33,522 nucleotides of DNA, taken from assembly GCA_003818205.1 (NCBI GenBank), contig RPRQ01000052.1, positions 1 through 33,522 of the forward strand. The letters are read 5' to 3'. A program made the translations under genes and the position numbers. Under the pieces are notes generated by a model. The model was not told the origin of the DNA. It did not search any database and worked only from the letters and a program-made list of their open reading frames with translations. Shown here one piece after another: positions 8,366 to 16,604 of this stretch. The DNA comes from Bacteroidales bacterium. GTDB lineage: Bacteria; Bacteroidota; Bacteroidia; Bacteroidales; Tenuifilaceae. Positions within the stretch are counted from its first letter, which is position 1. Each line of letters starts with the position of its first letter.

Positions 8366-8971
8366 ATGGCTAGAAACATTGTGAAGGGAAATTTAAAAAA
8401 AGAAATATTTTACAAGGGATATTTTAAAGCCCCTATTGCTGACTTGATGAATTTCCAGTACGGTAAAGATTTATGTCCAATATGTAAAGAATCTAAAACA
8501 AAGTTTTTTCTTTATCCCGATAGAGAAATAAAGAAATGTTGTTTAGATTGTCTTCTACGAATGGAATTTTATTTTACTCATGATACTGAAAAAGGATTTG
8601 TAACATATGAAAACCTTCCAATTCATATTGCGGAAGAAATAAATATTAATAAATATGTAAGTTCAGAAAGCATTAGCAAACTATTAATTACACCTAATTA
8701 TTCAAATATTCAAGGCGATAATTGGAAACTACATTGTGATGATTTTATGAACTTTATTGGGATTTGGGAACCCTTAGATTTTACAAATAACAGTCCTGAT
8801 ATGAATGGAAAAAAACTCTTCCTAGAAATGACAGATGAAAATTACAACCATCTTTGGGAGGAATGTGAATTAGAGGATAATGAAAGAGATAAGTGTTGGA
8901 TTGATGTTCAATATTATGCTTTTCAATGTACCAAATGTGGAAAATTAAAAGGGTATTGGAATTGCTCTTGA
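8366..8971 (+). CDS. Cassette 1: zinc-ribbon protein, CbrC-like (tentative)
   Basis: A 201-aa soluble protein. Two cysteine clusters look like zinc sites: C37/C40 with C58, C59 and C62 (CPIC ... CCLDC), and a C-terminal CTKCGKLKGYWNC (188-200). This layout and the closing CxxCG recall the CbrC family, members of which confer colicin tolerance, but similarity is too thin for a name. The gene starts only 20 bp after the cassette boundary at 8346, leaving no room for a recognisable promoter inside the cassette, so transcription likely enters from upstream. The base composition is much more AT-rich than the genes before 8,000. Confidence 0.6.
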   Translation: MARNIVKGNLKKEIFYKGYFKAPIADLMNFQYGKDLCPICKESKTKFFLYPDREIKKCCLDCLLRMEFYFTHDTEKGFVTYENLPIHIAEEININKYVSSESISKLLITPNYSNIQGDNWKLHCDDFMNFIGIWEPLDFTNNSPDMNGKKLFLEMTDENYNHLWEECELEDNERDKCWIDVQYYAFQCTKCGKLKGYWNCS

Positions 8972-8981
8972 GAATTACATT

Positions 8982-9114
8982 GCCTAACAGCTGCTAAAAA
9001 TCATTGGGGCAGATAGTTAGATAAGTTTGTTTTTAGTATATTTGGTAAATTATTACCGTGGGACAAGATTGCTGCTTCGAACTCCCCAACGGTTTTTAGC
9101 AGCAAACGTTGGCG
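8982..9114 (+). repeat. attC-like site 1, type A
   Basis: Left core GCCTAAC, right core GTTGGCG (9108-9114). Arms GCTGCTAAAAA and TTTTTAGCAGC are complementary, then ATTGGGG pairs with CCCCAAC. Internal boxes GATAAG and CCGTGGGACAAG are present. Cassette 1 starts GTTAGGCAAT and ends ATTGCCTAAC, a perfect 10-nt match. Confidence 0.88.
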
Positions 9115-9165
9115 TTAATTATTTTGATAGTTCCAAACTTTGATAATTACTGAAAAAATAAAACT

Positions 9166-9888
9166 ATGAATAATATTAAATTATCTCTATCTGAGACTAT
9201 TCTAATAGGATACTTTTCGGTAACAGCATATTTATTAGCGTTATCATGTGAATCAGGATATTTATCATTTTTCAATATTCCTAGATGTTATTTGAGAGTC
9301 AATTTGTTTGAATCAATAGGATACTTTATTCTAGTTATTATAATTCTTTTATTAACTTACTTTATTATTTATTTATTAAATGAATATGCTGATAATTTAC
9401 GTCTAGAAATAAAAAGAATACAAAAAAGAAGAGCATTAAGATTTGTTTGGCTTTGTTGTGTAAGCGCTTTGATTCCATTACTATTACCTTTTTTAGTTTA
9501 CTTTTTTTCTACCGAGTCTGTTAAAAGTGTAGTATTTTATTTCTCACTAGGACTGTTATTTCTATTATTATTAATTTATGCAGAACTCGAATTATCAAGT
9601 GATTTTGTAAATAGTAATATTTCAATTCTGAAATTTATTAAGGTAAATATTATATGGCTATTTACAAATATTATAATTTTTTGGAGCATAGGCATTCTTT
9701 ATGCTCAAAATAGAACAAGTTTTTTATCAATTGATAACGGGAAGAGTGTTATAATTCATTTCTATTCAGATAAAATATTTGTCAAAACAGTTAAAAACAA
9801 CAGAATAGTGGACGAAAATGATTTCAGAATGATTAATATGTCTGATTCAATGATTTATAATTTTAAAACTGTTCGAATACAGAAATAG
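9166..9888 (+). CDS. Cassette 2: multi-pass membrane protein of unknown function
   Basis: A 240-aa protein with about five hydrophobic segments (near residues 12-27, 48-71, 92-113, 120-139 and 158-177) followed by a short hydrophilic C-terminal domain (about 180-240) without recognisable motifs. A positively charged loop (KRIQKRRALR) lies between segments 2 and 3. I recognise no family. It is the only gene of its cassette and starts 58 bp after the boundary. A truncated-looking membrane/immunity role would be a guess. Confidence 0.6.
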   Translation: MNNIKLSLSETILIGYFSVTAYLLALSCESGYLSFFNIPRCYLRVNLFESIGYFILVIIILLLTYFIIYLLNEYADNLRLEIKRIQKRRALRFVWLCCVSALIPLLLPFLVYFFSTESVKSVVFYFSLGLLFLLLLIYAELELSSDFVNSNISILKFIKVNIIWLFTNIIIFWSIGILYAQNRTSFLSIDNGKSVIIHFYSDKIFVKTVKNNRIVDENDFRMINMSDSMIYNFKTVRIQK

Positions 9889-9956
9889 TAGCAAAAATCT
9901 CTAATCTATAAATATCATGAAATTAATTATCAAAAGCCAAGAAAACTAATAACTAA

Positions 9957-10090
9957 CGCCAACAGCCGCTAAACCCAATCAGGGCTTGATTTGCAGATAA
10001 GAAAGTTTTTCCTAACTTAGCTTAGCCGTTAACGCGGGACAAGGAAACGGTTTTTAACTCCCTGTCTGGTTTTAGCGGCAGGCGTTGGCG
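9957..10090 (+). repeat. attC-like site 2, type B
   Basis: Left core CGCCAAC, right core GTTGGCG (10084-10090). Arms CCGCTAAACC / GGTTTTAGCGG and CAGGG / CCCTG. Internal boxes GCAGATAAG, AAGTTTTT and TTAACGCGGGACAAGG. Cassette 2 start and end match over 10 nt, then A versus C at position 11. Confidence 0.88.
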
Positions 10091-10133
10091 TCAATGCTAT
10101 GATGATATTACATATAATTTAAAATTATCTATT

Positions 10134-11267
10134 ATGAATTTTTATAAAGTTTTAAGTCTATTGCTATTCTTTTCTTATAATATCTGTTTTTCTCAAGTTG
10201 AGATACAATGGGAAAAGAAAATTGGCAAAAAAGACTTTTTTTATTCTGCAAATTCAATAATTCAAACTTATGATAGTTGTTTTGTTATTACTGGCTGTAA
10301 AGAGAAAGCTATATTTGATTCGGAATTACTAGTCATTAAATTAGACAATAAAGGTAATGTTATTTGGGAGTCAGAATTTAAAAATCAAAATTATGATAAA
10401 GGTTGTAATAGCGGCGAGTCGATAGTACAAATGGCCGATAGCAGTTTTGTTATTTCTGGCTATACAGGAAAATTTGGGATAAAAAAAATATGGGTGCTTA
10501 GAATTGACCGGAATGGAAAAATGATATGGGAATGGACATATGGAGATTATGGATTAAATGATGGTAATGTTCTGAAAACAACACTCTCAAATGAATTAGT
10601 TTTAGCAGGTAGATGCAGCGCGGGTGAAACAAACTTACTTCTGGCAAAATTTGACATAACTGGAAAAATTATTTGGGGAAATTATTATAAGAAAGACACA
10701 ACTGAATGGGTAGGTGATATTATTACAACCGAACATGGAAACATATATGCTATAGGAAACTACAGTGTAAAAAATACAAATAAAGTTTTTATGAAAGAAT
10801 TCCGTAGTGACGGAAAGGCTGTAAATGAATTTTTCTTTAACTCATGTAAATTTAACTTATGGATAAAAAGTCTTTTATTGTCAGATAATAATTTACTTAT
10901 ACTTGGTAGTGAGAAGAATCAAAAAGATGATTTAAAACTATTAAAAGTAGATCTGAGTGGAAACTTAATTTGGGAAAAAACAATTGGAACAAAACAAAAT
11001 GATTATCCATCCGGAATAATAGAAATAACAAAGAACAAATATATACTAACTGGTTGGACAGGGAATAAAGGCAAGGGAGGTTTTGATGGTTGGTTAGTTG
11101 GAATTGATTATTCTGGAAATAAAGAATGGGATATGAACTTAGGAGGTAAAAAGAATGATGTTATTTTATCATTAACCAGAACTCTTGATAATGGATTTGT
11201 AATTGCAGGATTTACTAAATCTGAATCCGCCGGTAATGGGGATGCATGGATAGTTAAAATTAAATAA
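10134..11267 (+). CDS. Cassette 3: secreted beta-propeller-like repeat protein
   Basis: A 377-aa exported protein with a signal peptide (MNFYKVLSLLLFFSYNICFSQ). The rest is six to seven repeats of about 50 residues built around IIQTYDSCFVITG / IVQMADSSFVISGYTG / TLDNGFVIAGFT, each followed by a strand with a D-x-x-G-x-x-x-W pattern (LDNKGNVIWE, IDRNGKMIWE, DLSGNLIWE). This is the common Bacteroidota WD40/PQQ-like propeller repeat. There is no C-terminal type IX sorting domain that I can see. Function is unknown; binding or scaffold roles are usual for such folds. Confidence 0.7.
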   Translation: MNFYKVLSLLLFFSYNICFSQVEIQWEKKIGKKDFFYSANSIIQTYDSCFVITGCKEKAIFDSELLVIKLDNKGNVIWESEFKNQNYDKGCNSGESIVQMADSSFVISGYTGKFGIKKIWVLRIDRNGKMIWEWTYGDYGLNDGNVLKTTLSNELVLAGRCSAGETNLLLAKFDITGKIIWGNYYKKDTTEWVGDIITTEHGNIYAIGNYSVKNTNKVFMKEFRSDGKAVNEFFFNSCKFNLWIKSLLLSDNNLLILGSEKNQKDDLKLLKVDLSGNLIWEKTIGTKQNDYPSGIIEITKNKYILTGWTGNKGKGGFDGWLVGIDYSGNKEWDMNLGGKKNDVILSLTRTLDNGFVIAGFTKSESAGNGDAWIVKIK

Positions 11268-11303
11268 CTAAACACTAATCGAAAATTTAAAAAAAAGCAC
11301 TAA

Positions 11304-11436
11304 CGCCAACACGTGGTTTAACCCACTGGGGCTGATATGCAGATAAGCAAGTTTTTAGTACTTTAGTAAAAGTTTAACGTGGGATAAGGACGCTGCTGCT
11401 AACCCCCCAGCGTGCCAAACCACGGAAACGTTATAG
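11304..11436 (+). repeat. attC-like site 3, type C
   Basis: Left core CGCCAAC, right core GTTATAG (11430-11436). Arms CGTGGTTT / AAACCACG and CACTGGGG / CCCCAGCG. Internal boxes GCAGATAAG, AAGTTTTTAG and TTAACGTGGGATAAGG. Confidence 0.87.
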
Positions 11437-11485
11437 CCCATTTAATGATGCGCTTTGGAACGTTTGATTTTAAAAGGAAACATTT

Positions 11486-11710
11486 ATGAATTTTTTTGGA
11501 AGTATAATATTCAATTTTGTGGGAGGTTGTGTTAGATATGTATATGGAACAACGTGGAGAACCTTGTTAAACAAAAAGAAATTCACGTTTGATGAATACA
11601 TTAATGGCTCGAAGAAATCTGAAGACTATTTTGACCAGACAGGACATAGGTTCGTTAATGGAATTGTTGGACTAGTGACAATTGTTATTATTTGTTGGAT
11701 AATTATTTAG
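11486..11710 (+). CDS. Cassette 4, gene 1: small single-pass membrane protein
   Basis: A 74-aa protein with a weak hydrophobic N-terminus (FFGSIIFNFVGGC) and a clear C-terminal TM helix (GIVGLVTIVIICWIII, the last 16 residues). The middle is charged (KKKFTFDEYINGSKKSEDYF). I know no family. It is followed 8 bp later by an Imm27-like gene in the same cassette, so the two are probably co-transcribed. Confidence 0.5.
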   Translation: MNFFGSIIFNFVGGCVRYVYGTTWRTLLNKKKFTFDEYINGSKKSEDYFDQTGHRFVNGIVGLVTIVIICWIII

Positions 11711-11718
11711 AGTTGTAG

Positions 11719-11997
11719 ATGGAAACAATGAAATATAAGAATCATGATGTTTTCGAAGCGAATTCATTGAATCTTGAGAATCTAGAAAAAGTTGGGAATG
11801 ACTCAACTGGCTGGACAATATATTATACAGATAAGACAAATAATTATATCATGTTTTATCCATTTAGTGAATATCATGGTGGAGGACAATCATATCTGAT
11901 AAACATTAATGACAATGAAATCAATGACTGGATAATGAATAATCCTCATTTTGAAAATGAAATAAGAGACCAGATAGAAAAAATAAACGGGCTATAA
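11719..11997 (+). CDS. Cassette 4, gene 2: Imm27-like immunity protein (tentative)
   Basis: A 92-aa soluble protein. The stretch GWTIYYTDKTNNYIMFYP followed by SEYHGGGQSYL is very like the Imm27 signature (W-x-x-L-Y-R-D ... Y-P-x-S-E-x-H-G-G-G), a family seen with polymorphic toxin systems, where it neutralises a toxin. No matching toxin is in the window. Start could also be the ATG at 11728. The TAA stop (11995-11997) lies inside the left core CTATAAC of site 4, so the gene fills its cassette completely. Confidence 0.55.
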   Translation: METMKYKNHDVFEANSLNLENLEKVGNDSTGWTIYYTDKTNNYIMFYPFSEYHGGGQSYLININDNEINDWIMNNPHFENEIRDQIEKINGL

Positions 11998-12124
11998 CAC
12001 GTGGTTAAAAATATTGGGGCTGATGCGCGGATAAGCAGGTTTTTAGTACTTTAGTAAAAGTTTACCGTGGGACAGATGTTCGGTTCTTAACTCCCCAACA
12101 TTTCCAACCACGGAAACGTTGTAA
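11992..12124 (+). repeat. attC-like site 4, type C
   Basis: Left core CTATAAC, right core GTTGTAA (12118-12124). Arms CGTGGTT / AACCACG and TATTGGGG / CCCCAACA. Cassette 4 starts GTTATAGCCC and ends GGGCTATAAC, a perfect 10-nt match. Confidence 0.88.
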
Positions 12125-12144
12125 CCAATTGTAGACGAGACGAC

Positions 12145-12175
12145 TTGCTTTTCAGCCATAAAAAGATTATTTTTG
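12145..12175 (+). promoter_or_regulatory. Promoter of the MntA/HepT cassette
   Basis: A -33 TTG (12145-12147) and a -7 box TATTTTTG (12168-12175) are separated by 20 bp, an excellent fit to the Bacteroidetes consensus. It lies inside cassette 5, 20 bp before the ATG at 12195. Confidence 0.65.
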
Positions 12176-12194
12176 TTATACAAAATAATGAGAG

Positions 12195-12500
12195 ATGCAC
12201 AGGATAGTTGTAGATAATATTGAAAAGGTAAATGCATTGTGTTTAAAATACAATGTCAAATCCTTATATGCATTTGGCTCTGTTTGCACAGAAGAATTCA
12301 ATGACAAAAGCGATATCGATTTATTGATTTCTTTCAATCCAATGGATTACGGAGATTATGCTGATACATATTTTGAATTAATTGAAAAACTAGAAAAAAT
12401 ATTCAAACGACCAGTTGACTTAGTTACAGATAAATCATTGGGAAACCCATATTTTATTGAATCAATTAATCTTACCAAGACTCCATTATATGAAGCTTGA
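12195..12500 (+). CDS. mntA: Cassette 5, gene 1: MntA-type nucleotidyltransferase antitoxin
   Basis: A 101-aa minimal nucleotidyltransferase. The signature G28-S29 followed by D40-x-D42 (FGSVCTEEFNDKSDIDLL) gives the nucleotide and metal site. In the HepT/MntA toxin-antitoxin family this enzyme adds AMP to the toxin's tyrosine and silences it (family knowledge). The gene overlaps the toxin start by 11 nt, a tight translational coupling, and is driven by a promoter within the cassette. Confidence 0.88.
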   Translation: MHRIVVDNIEKVNALCLKYNVKSLYAFGSVCTEEFNDKSDIDLLISFNPMDYGDYADTYFELIEKLEKIFKRPVDLVTDKSLGNPYFIESINLTKTPLYEA

Positions 12501-12822
12501 GATAAAAAAGTTTCTATACGATATTAAAGAATCAATTGAATCGATTGAGAATTATCTTGGAGATAAAAGAGATTTCAATGCCTACATTGAGGATAAAATG
12601 CTTCGTAGAGCAGTTGAAAGAGAATTTGAAATAATTGGCGAAGCAATGAACCGCATTGAAAAGATTGACTCGACAATTAACATTTCCAGTAAAAAGCAAA
12701 TTGTAAATATGCGTAATCGTGTAATTCACGGCTATGATAAAATTGACAATGAGATTATATGGGGAACAGTTGTAAGACATCTGCCGAAATTAAAGCAAGA
12801 AATTGAAACCCTACTAAGATAA
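12490..12822 (+). CDS. hepT: Cassette 5, gene 2: HepT-type HEPN toxin
   Basis: An all-alpha HEPN RNase-type toxin. I choose ATG 12490 (MKLEIKKFLYDIKESIE, 110 aa), since the upstream part of the frame lies within mntA. The HEPN catalytic motif R-x4-H-x-Y is intact at R75, H80 and Y82 (RNRVIHGYD); Y82 is the residue AMPylated in the studied pair. Intact toxin and antitoxin together suggest a functional module able to stabilise the surrounding array (inference). Confidence 0.88.
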   Translation: MKLEIKKFLYDIKESIESIENYLGDKRDFNAYIEDKMLRRAVEREFEIIGEAMNRIEKIDSTINISSKKQIVNMRNRVIHGYDKIDNEIIWGTVVRHLPKLKQEIETLLR

Positions 12823-12833
12823 AAAACAACTGG

Positions 12834-12967
12834 TTACAACAGCCGCTAAACCCAATCAGGGCTTGATTTGCAGATAAGAAAGTTTTTCCTACCTTAGCAT
12901 TGCTGTTAACGAGGGACAAGGAAACAGTTTTTAACTCCCTGTCTGTGCTTAGCGGCAAACGTTGGCA
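12834..12967 (+). repeat. attC-like site 5, type B
   Basis: Left core TTACAAC, right core GTTGGCA (12961-12967). Arms CCGCTAAACCC / TTAGCGG plus CAGGG / CCCTG. Cassette 5 starts GTTGTAACCA-A-TTG and ends CAA-C-TGGTTACAAC: 10 nt complementary, A/C at position 11, then three more pairs. Confidence 0.88.
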
Positions 12968-13014
12968 AACATTTTATGACGACTAAACAAACTATTAACC
13001 GAAAATAATAATTT

Positions 13015-14490
13015 ATGGCATTTGGATTTTCCCCGAAACATATTCAAGAAATTTCACTTGAAAATCTTTCACACGAACAATTTCTAATTATTGCTTTAGA
13101 AACTGCAAAGAAACTTGATTGGAATGTTGGTTTAATTAGCGAGAATGGATTTATCGCTTACACTAAATTTTCAATGAGTTCATTTAGCGAGGAAGTGAAA
13201 GTCAAGATAATTGACAGAACTGCCATTATGAAAAGTGAATGTACAGGAAGTCAAATGGCGGATTGGGGAAAGAACAAAGAGAATATTACGAAATTCATAA
13301 CTTCTTTCAATGAAAATAGGAATGTGTACTCAGAAGAAGAGTTAGCCCAAAAATACGAAGAGTTAAAACCAAGTTATGTTTCAAAAGAAGAAGATATTTT
13401 AAATCAAGCACCACCAACTACAAAAGAAAAACTCACAGGATTTCTTTCAATTTTTAAACCAACTCAAGGTTATTTTATTACTCCAATTTTAATAAATCTA
13501 AACATTGCTATTTTTATTTTAATGGCTGTAAGGGGCGTTAATATTTTTCTGCCAGACAATGAAAGTTTAATAAGTTGGGGAGCAAACTTTCGACCTGTAA
13601 CATTAGAGGGCGAATGGTGGCGTTTATTTACATGCTGCTTCCTTCATATAGGTATTTTCCATCTTTTAATGAACATGTATGCTCTGCTGTATATTGGTTT
13701 GCTATTAGAGCCACATTTAGGGAAAACTAGGTTTTTAACCACCTATTTACTGACAGGGATTGCAGCTAGTGTCACAAGTTTATGGTGGCACGATTTAACC
13801 ATTAGCGCAGGAGCTTCAGGTGCAATATTTGGAATGTATGGAGTTTTTCTAGCCATGTTAACAACAAACCTTATAGAGAAATCAGCCCGAAAAGCTTTAT
13901 TGACAAGTATTGCAATATTTGTTGGGTATAACTTACTTAATGGACTTAAGGGAGGGATTGACAATGCGGCGCATATTGGAGGTCTTATTTCGGGTATTAT
14001 AATTGGCTATTCATTTGTTCCAAGTTTAAAAGAAAATGAAAACCTAAAATTAAAATACACTCTTATCGCAATTCTATCTGCTGTTATTTTATTTACATCA
14101 ACATTAGTTTATAAGAATATTACTCCATATGAATTTACAAAATATGATGCTAGAATGAAAGAGTTTGTTGCATGGGAATCAATGGCTCTTGAAATGTTTA
14201 AAATGCCCGAAGATACACCAAATGAAAAATACCTTCATGAAATAAAAACTAGAAGTCTTTACTATTGGAATGAAAACATTAAACTCGTTAAAGAAGTCGA
14301 TATTTTAAATTTACCCAGCCCAGTCCATGAAAGGAATAAAAAGCTATTAAAATACTGTGAATTTAGAGTAGAAAGTTGTAATCTGATTTACAAAGCAATT
14401 GAAGAAAACACTCAGAATTACAGAACTCAAATTGAGGATATAAATAAACAAATTGAAACTATAATTAACGAACTGACAGGAAATAAATAA
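13015..14490 (+). CDS. Cassette 6: rhomboid-family intramembrane serine protease
   Basis: A 491-aa membrane protease that cuts TM substrates. The rhomboid core spans about residues 155-350: N220 in HLLMNMYAL, the catalytic serine S268 in GASGAIFG, and catalytic H320 in NAAHIGG. A cytosolic N-terminal domain of about 145 residues (SHEQFLIIALETAKKLDWNV ...) precedes it, and a roughly 110-residue helical tail follows (371-491). Both are commonly seen with Bacteroidota rhomboids. At 1.66 kb it makes a long cassette, and it is the only gene in it. Confidence 0.88.
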   Translation: MAFGFSPKHIQEISLENLSHEQFLIIALETAKKLDWNVGLISENGFIAYTKFSMSSFSEEVKVKIIDRTAIMKSECTGSQMADWGKNKENITKFITSFNENRNVYSEEELAQKYEELKPSYVSKEEDILNQAPPTTKEKLTGFLSIFKPTQGYFITPILINLNIAIFILMAVRGVNIFLPDNESLISWGANFRPVTLEGEWWRLFTCCFLHIGIFHLLMNMYALLYIGLLLEPHLGKTRFLTTYLLTGIAASVTSLWWHDLTISAGASGAIFGMYGVFLAMLTTNLIEKSARKALLTSIAIFVGYNLLNGLKGGIDNAAHIGGLISGIIIGYSFVPSLKENENLKLKYTLIAILSAVILFTSTLVYKNITPYEFTKYDARMKEFVAWESMALEMFKMPEDTPNEKYLHEIKTRSLYYWNENIKLVKEVDILNLPSPVHERNKKLLKYCEFRVESCNLIYKAIEENTQNYRTQIEDINKQIETIINELTGNK

Positions 14491-14498
14491 AAAACGTT

Positions 14499-14630
14499 TG
14501 CCAACAACTGTTAAAATCCATTGGGACAGATAGTTAGATAAGTTTGTTTTTAGTATATTACATTTATTTTACCGTGGGACAAGATTGCTGCTTCGAACTC
14601 CCCAACGCTTTTTAGCAGCAAACGTTAGCG
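14499..14630 (+). repeat. attC-like site 6, type A
   Basis: Left core TGCCAAC, right core GTTAGCG (14624-14630). Arms CTGTTAAAA / TTTTAGCAG (one G-T), ATTGGGA / TCCCCAAC. Cassette 6 starts GTTGGCAAAC and ends GTTTGCCAAC, a perfect 10-nt match with A/C following. Confidence 0.87.
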
Positions 14631-14653
14631 TTAAGCATGTGCCTTTAACTTTG

Positions 14654-14702
14654 TAAGCTATGTGCCTTAACGAACATTGCCTGTCGAAAAAACAGGCATT
14701 TT
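14654..14702 (+). repeat. Shared leader word and a hairpin upstream of the RelBE-like pair
   Basis: ATGTGCCTTAACGAACAT (14660-14677) recurs in the leaders of cassettes 13 and 16, and a degenerate tandem copy lies just before it (14637-14649). Next comes a 7-bp stem TGCCTGT/ACAGGCA (14678-14698) followed by four T, which could be a weak terminator blocking readthrough ahead of the cassette's own promoter. Confidence 0.5.
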
Positions 14703-14722
14703 CCTTGACTCCAAAATATTTG

Positions 14723-14730
14723 TATCTTTG
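14723..14730 (+). promoter_or_regulatory. -7 box of the RelB/RelE-like cassette
   Basis: TATCTTTG, full match to TAnnTTTG, 20 bp before the ATG at 14751. A TTG at 14705-14707 is present but at short spacing (15 bp). Confidence 0.5.
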
Positions 14731-14750
14731 TAAGAAAATAAGGAATAGCC

Positions 14751-14987
14751 ATGACAACGATTGAACTAAAGAAAGTCTTGATTCATCGAATCACCGAGAT
14801 AAATGACGTTTCATTTCTCAAGGCTATGAAGACTATTCTTGAATCTAAAACCAAAACAGAGGTTATATCTTTGACAGTTGAACAAAGAAACGAAATCATT
14901 GAATCCAAGAAAGAGATTGAGCAAGGTTTATATATTGAACATGAACTTCTTGATAAAAAAGTTTCGAGATGGCTAAGCGCAAAATAA
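14751..14987 (+). CDS. Cassette 7, gene 1: antitoxin of a RelE/ParE-type pair
   Basis: A 78-aa helical, charged protein (MTTIELKKVLIHRITEIND ... LTVEQRNEIIESKKEIEQG). It has the shape of Bacteroidota addiction-module antitoxins: N-terminal dimerising helices and a C-terminal toxin-binding helix with EQRNEI. It overlaps the toxin by 19 nt and has a promoter within the cassette. The subfamily cannot be fixed by eye. Confidence 0.75.
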   Translation: MTTIELKKVLIHRITEINDVSFLKAMKTILESKTKTEVISLTVEQRNEIIESKKEIEQGLYIEHELLDKKVSRWLSAK

Positions 14988-15268
14988 TTTGGTCTCATCG
15001 AGCCGAGATTAAACTCTTCAGAATTCTTGATTTTTATGCCGAAAGAAACAAGAGTAGAACTTATTCCGCTAAACTATACCAAAGGTTAAATAAAGAACTT
15101 AAAATCCTATTAAAACAACCCGACGTTGGCCTGAATACAGAAATTGAATCTGTTCGTGGACTAATCGTTGACGATTATATTCTCTTTTATGAATATGACA
15201 ACGAAAAGATTATTGTCCATTCTATTTGGGATTGTAGACAGAACCCTGACGACTTGAGAATAAAATAG
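14969..15268 (+). CDS. Cassette 7, gene 2: RelE/ParE-family toxin
   Basis: A 99-aa protein with the RelE/ParE pattern: an N-terminal strand and long helix (IIWSHRAEIKLFRILDFYAERN), a middle with LKQPDVGLNTEIESVRGLIVDDYILFYEYDNEKIIVHSIWDCRQNP. The last block (strand, Ile-Trp-Asp, RxNP) is the conserved C-terminal sheet. Depending on subgroup it would cleave mRNA on the ribosome or poison gyrase; this I cannot decide. Intact and paired with its antitoxin. Confidence 0.83.
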   Translation: MAKRKIIWSHRAEIKLFRILDFYAERNKSRTYSAKLYQRLNKELKILLKQPDVGLNTEIESVRGLIVDDYILFYEYDNEKIIVHSIWDCRQNPDDLRIK

Positions 15269-15275
15269 CAACTAT

Positions 15276-15408
15276 TGCTAACAGCCGCCAAACCCAATCA
15301 GGGCAGATTTGCAGATAAGAAAGTAATTCCTACCTTAGCATTGCTGTTAACGAGGGACAAGGAAACGGTTTTTAACTCCCTGTCTGTGCTTAGCGGCAAA
15401 CGTTAGCG
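15276..15408 (+). repeat. attC-like site 7, type B
   Basis: Left core TGCTAAC, right core GTTAGCG (15402-15408). Arms CCGCCAAACCC / TTAGCGG. Cassette 7 begins GTTAGCGTTA but ends TATTGCTAAC, so only the first six bases match. Confidence 0.85.
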
Positions 15409-15429
15409 TACATTTAAGGAGATTTCATA

Positions 15430-16371
15430 ATGAGAAAGTTTTTGATTTTAATTGGTATTGTATCCGTTACAAGCTGTAAAGAAAAAGTTGCAGAATTTCT
15501 TTTTGATAATACCCAAGTATCCAGTATGACAGAATATTTTTACGAATATGAATCTGATAAACTAATTTCAAAAATTGAAAAATACTATTCATATTATTAT
15601 GGTCAAACCGTTGATTCTTTTTCCACAAAAACGTCATATGAATACGATAATAAAGGTTTGTTAAGAAAAGAATTTGAAAAGGATGACTATAAAGAAAAAC
15701 CAAGTTTTACATTGTATAATTACAATGCAGAGGATTCATTGATTCTCAAATTGAGTATTTCTGAAGAGGGAGATACTACTTTTTGGGAAAAATACCAATA
15801 TTTCCCAGATGGTCGTAAATGTATTTTTCGGAGAACGTTAATGTGGCGTCTGAATCCAAATTTAAAAATCAGGGAAATTATAGAACAAAAGTTATTCGAT
15901 ACAATTCTTAATCGAAATGTATATGAATACAAAGATAATCTCTGTAAATCATTAATAGAGTATGGAAAAAACGACACTCTCAAAAAGGTCATTGAATACG
16001 ACTATGCTAAAGAACAACTTAGTAAAGAAATTCATTATACGTTTTTCGGTACACTGAAATTGCATGAAAAAACAAAAATATTTGACTATTCTAAGTCAAA
16101 GTCTAAACCTGATTATTATTCTTTAGACTCAAAAAATGACACAATAGAGATATACAGGAATGAATTCTATAAAAACAAACTTTTAACAACCCTAGAAGGC
16201 AATAAATATGGCAATTATGTCATGAAGACATTTTATGAAAAAGGGAGAGAAATTGGTTCGATTCAGAAACGCAAAGAGGACAATACTAAAATTTTTGATT
16301 CATATACATACTATGATAATGGTAATTTAAAAACTTGGAAGACATATAGAAAACAAATAAACGTACGCTAA
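15430..16371 (+). CDS. Cassette 8: lipoprotein with tyrosine-rich (YD-like) repeats
   Basis: A 313-aa exported lipoprotein: signal peptide with lipobox ending at C16 (GIVSVTSC). The mature part is made of short strands in repeats such as YFYEYESDKLISKIEKYY, TSYEYDNKGLLRKEF, NVYEYKDNLCKSLIEY and YTYYDNGNLKTW, resembling the RHS/YD-type repeats or MORN-like strands of many Bacteroidota lipoproteins. Function unknown. A good ribosome-binding sequence AAGGAG (15417-15422) lies 8 bp before the start, unusual in this phylum. The stop TAA is built into the left core CGCTAAC of site 8, so the gene reaches exactly the cassette end. Confidence 0.65.
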   Translation: MRKFLILIGIVSVTSCKEKVAEFLFDNTQVSSMTEYFYEYESDKLISKIEKYYSYYYGQTVDSFSTKTSYEYDNKGLLRKEFEKDDYKEKPSFTLYNYNAEDSLILKLSISEEGDTTFWEKYQYFPDGRKCIFRRTLMWRLNPNLKIREIIEQKLFDTILNRNVYEYKDNLCKSLIEYGKNDTLKKVIEYDYAKEQLSKEIHYTFFGTLKLHEKTKIFDYSKSKSKPDYYSLDSKNDTIEIYRNEFYKNKLLTTLEGNKYGNYVMKTFYEKGREIGSIQKRKEDNTKIFDSYTYYDNGNLKTWKTYRKQINVR

Positions 16372-16524
16372 CAGCCGCTAAAAACCATTGGGTCAGATAG
16401 TTAGATAAGTTTTTATTTAGTATATTGGTAACACTTTAACGTGGGACAAGAATGCCCGCCTGAATGACGCAGTCGGGCAGGCTGCTTCGAACTCCCCAAC
16501 GCTTTTTAGCAGCAAACGTTACCC
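16366..16524 (+). repeat. attC-like site 8, type A, with 27-bp tip insertion
   Basis: Left core CGCTAAC, right core GTTACCC (16518-16524). Arms CCGCTAAAAA / TTTTTAGCAG. Bases 16456-16482 are an extra 27-bp palindrome (CCGCCTG ... CGGGCAGGC) between GC and TGCTTCGAAC of the standard site. Cassette 8 starts GTTAGCGTAC and ends GTACGCTAAC, perfect over 10. Confidence 0.87.
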
Positions 16525-16549
16525 ACAATTTGATTTCACGAAAGATTTT

Positions 16550-16580
16550 TTGCTAAATCGAAAGAAATGTAATAACTTTG
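16550..16580 (+). promoter_or_regulatory. Promoter of the MazE/MazF cassette
   Basis: TTG (16550-16552) within a T-run and -7 box TAACTTTG (16573-16580) at 20-bp spacing, 24 bp before the ATG at 16605. It lies within cassette 9. Confidence 0.65.
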
Positions 16581-16604
16581 TAGTCACATTTTAATATTTT
16601 AGTT

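Noticed and set aside
12755-12958. Minus-strand frame MPLSTDRELKTVSLSLV..., repeated at 28407-28691
   Set aside because: It is the reverse strand of type B attC-like sites. The repeat of the peptide reflects the repeat of the site, not a gene family.
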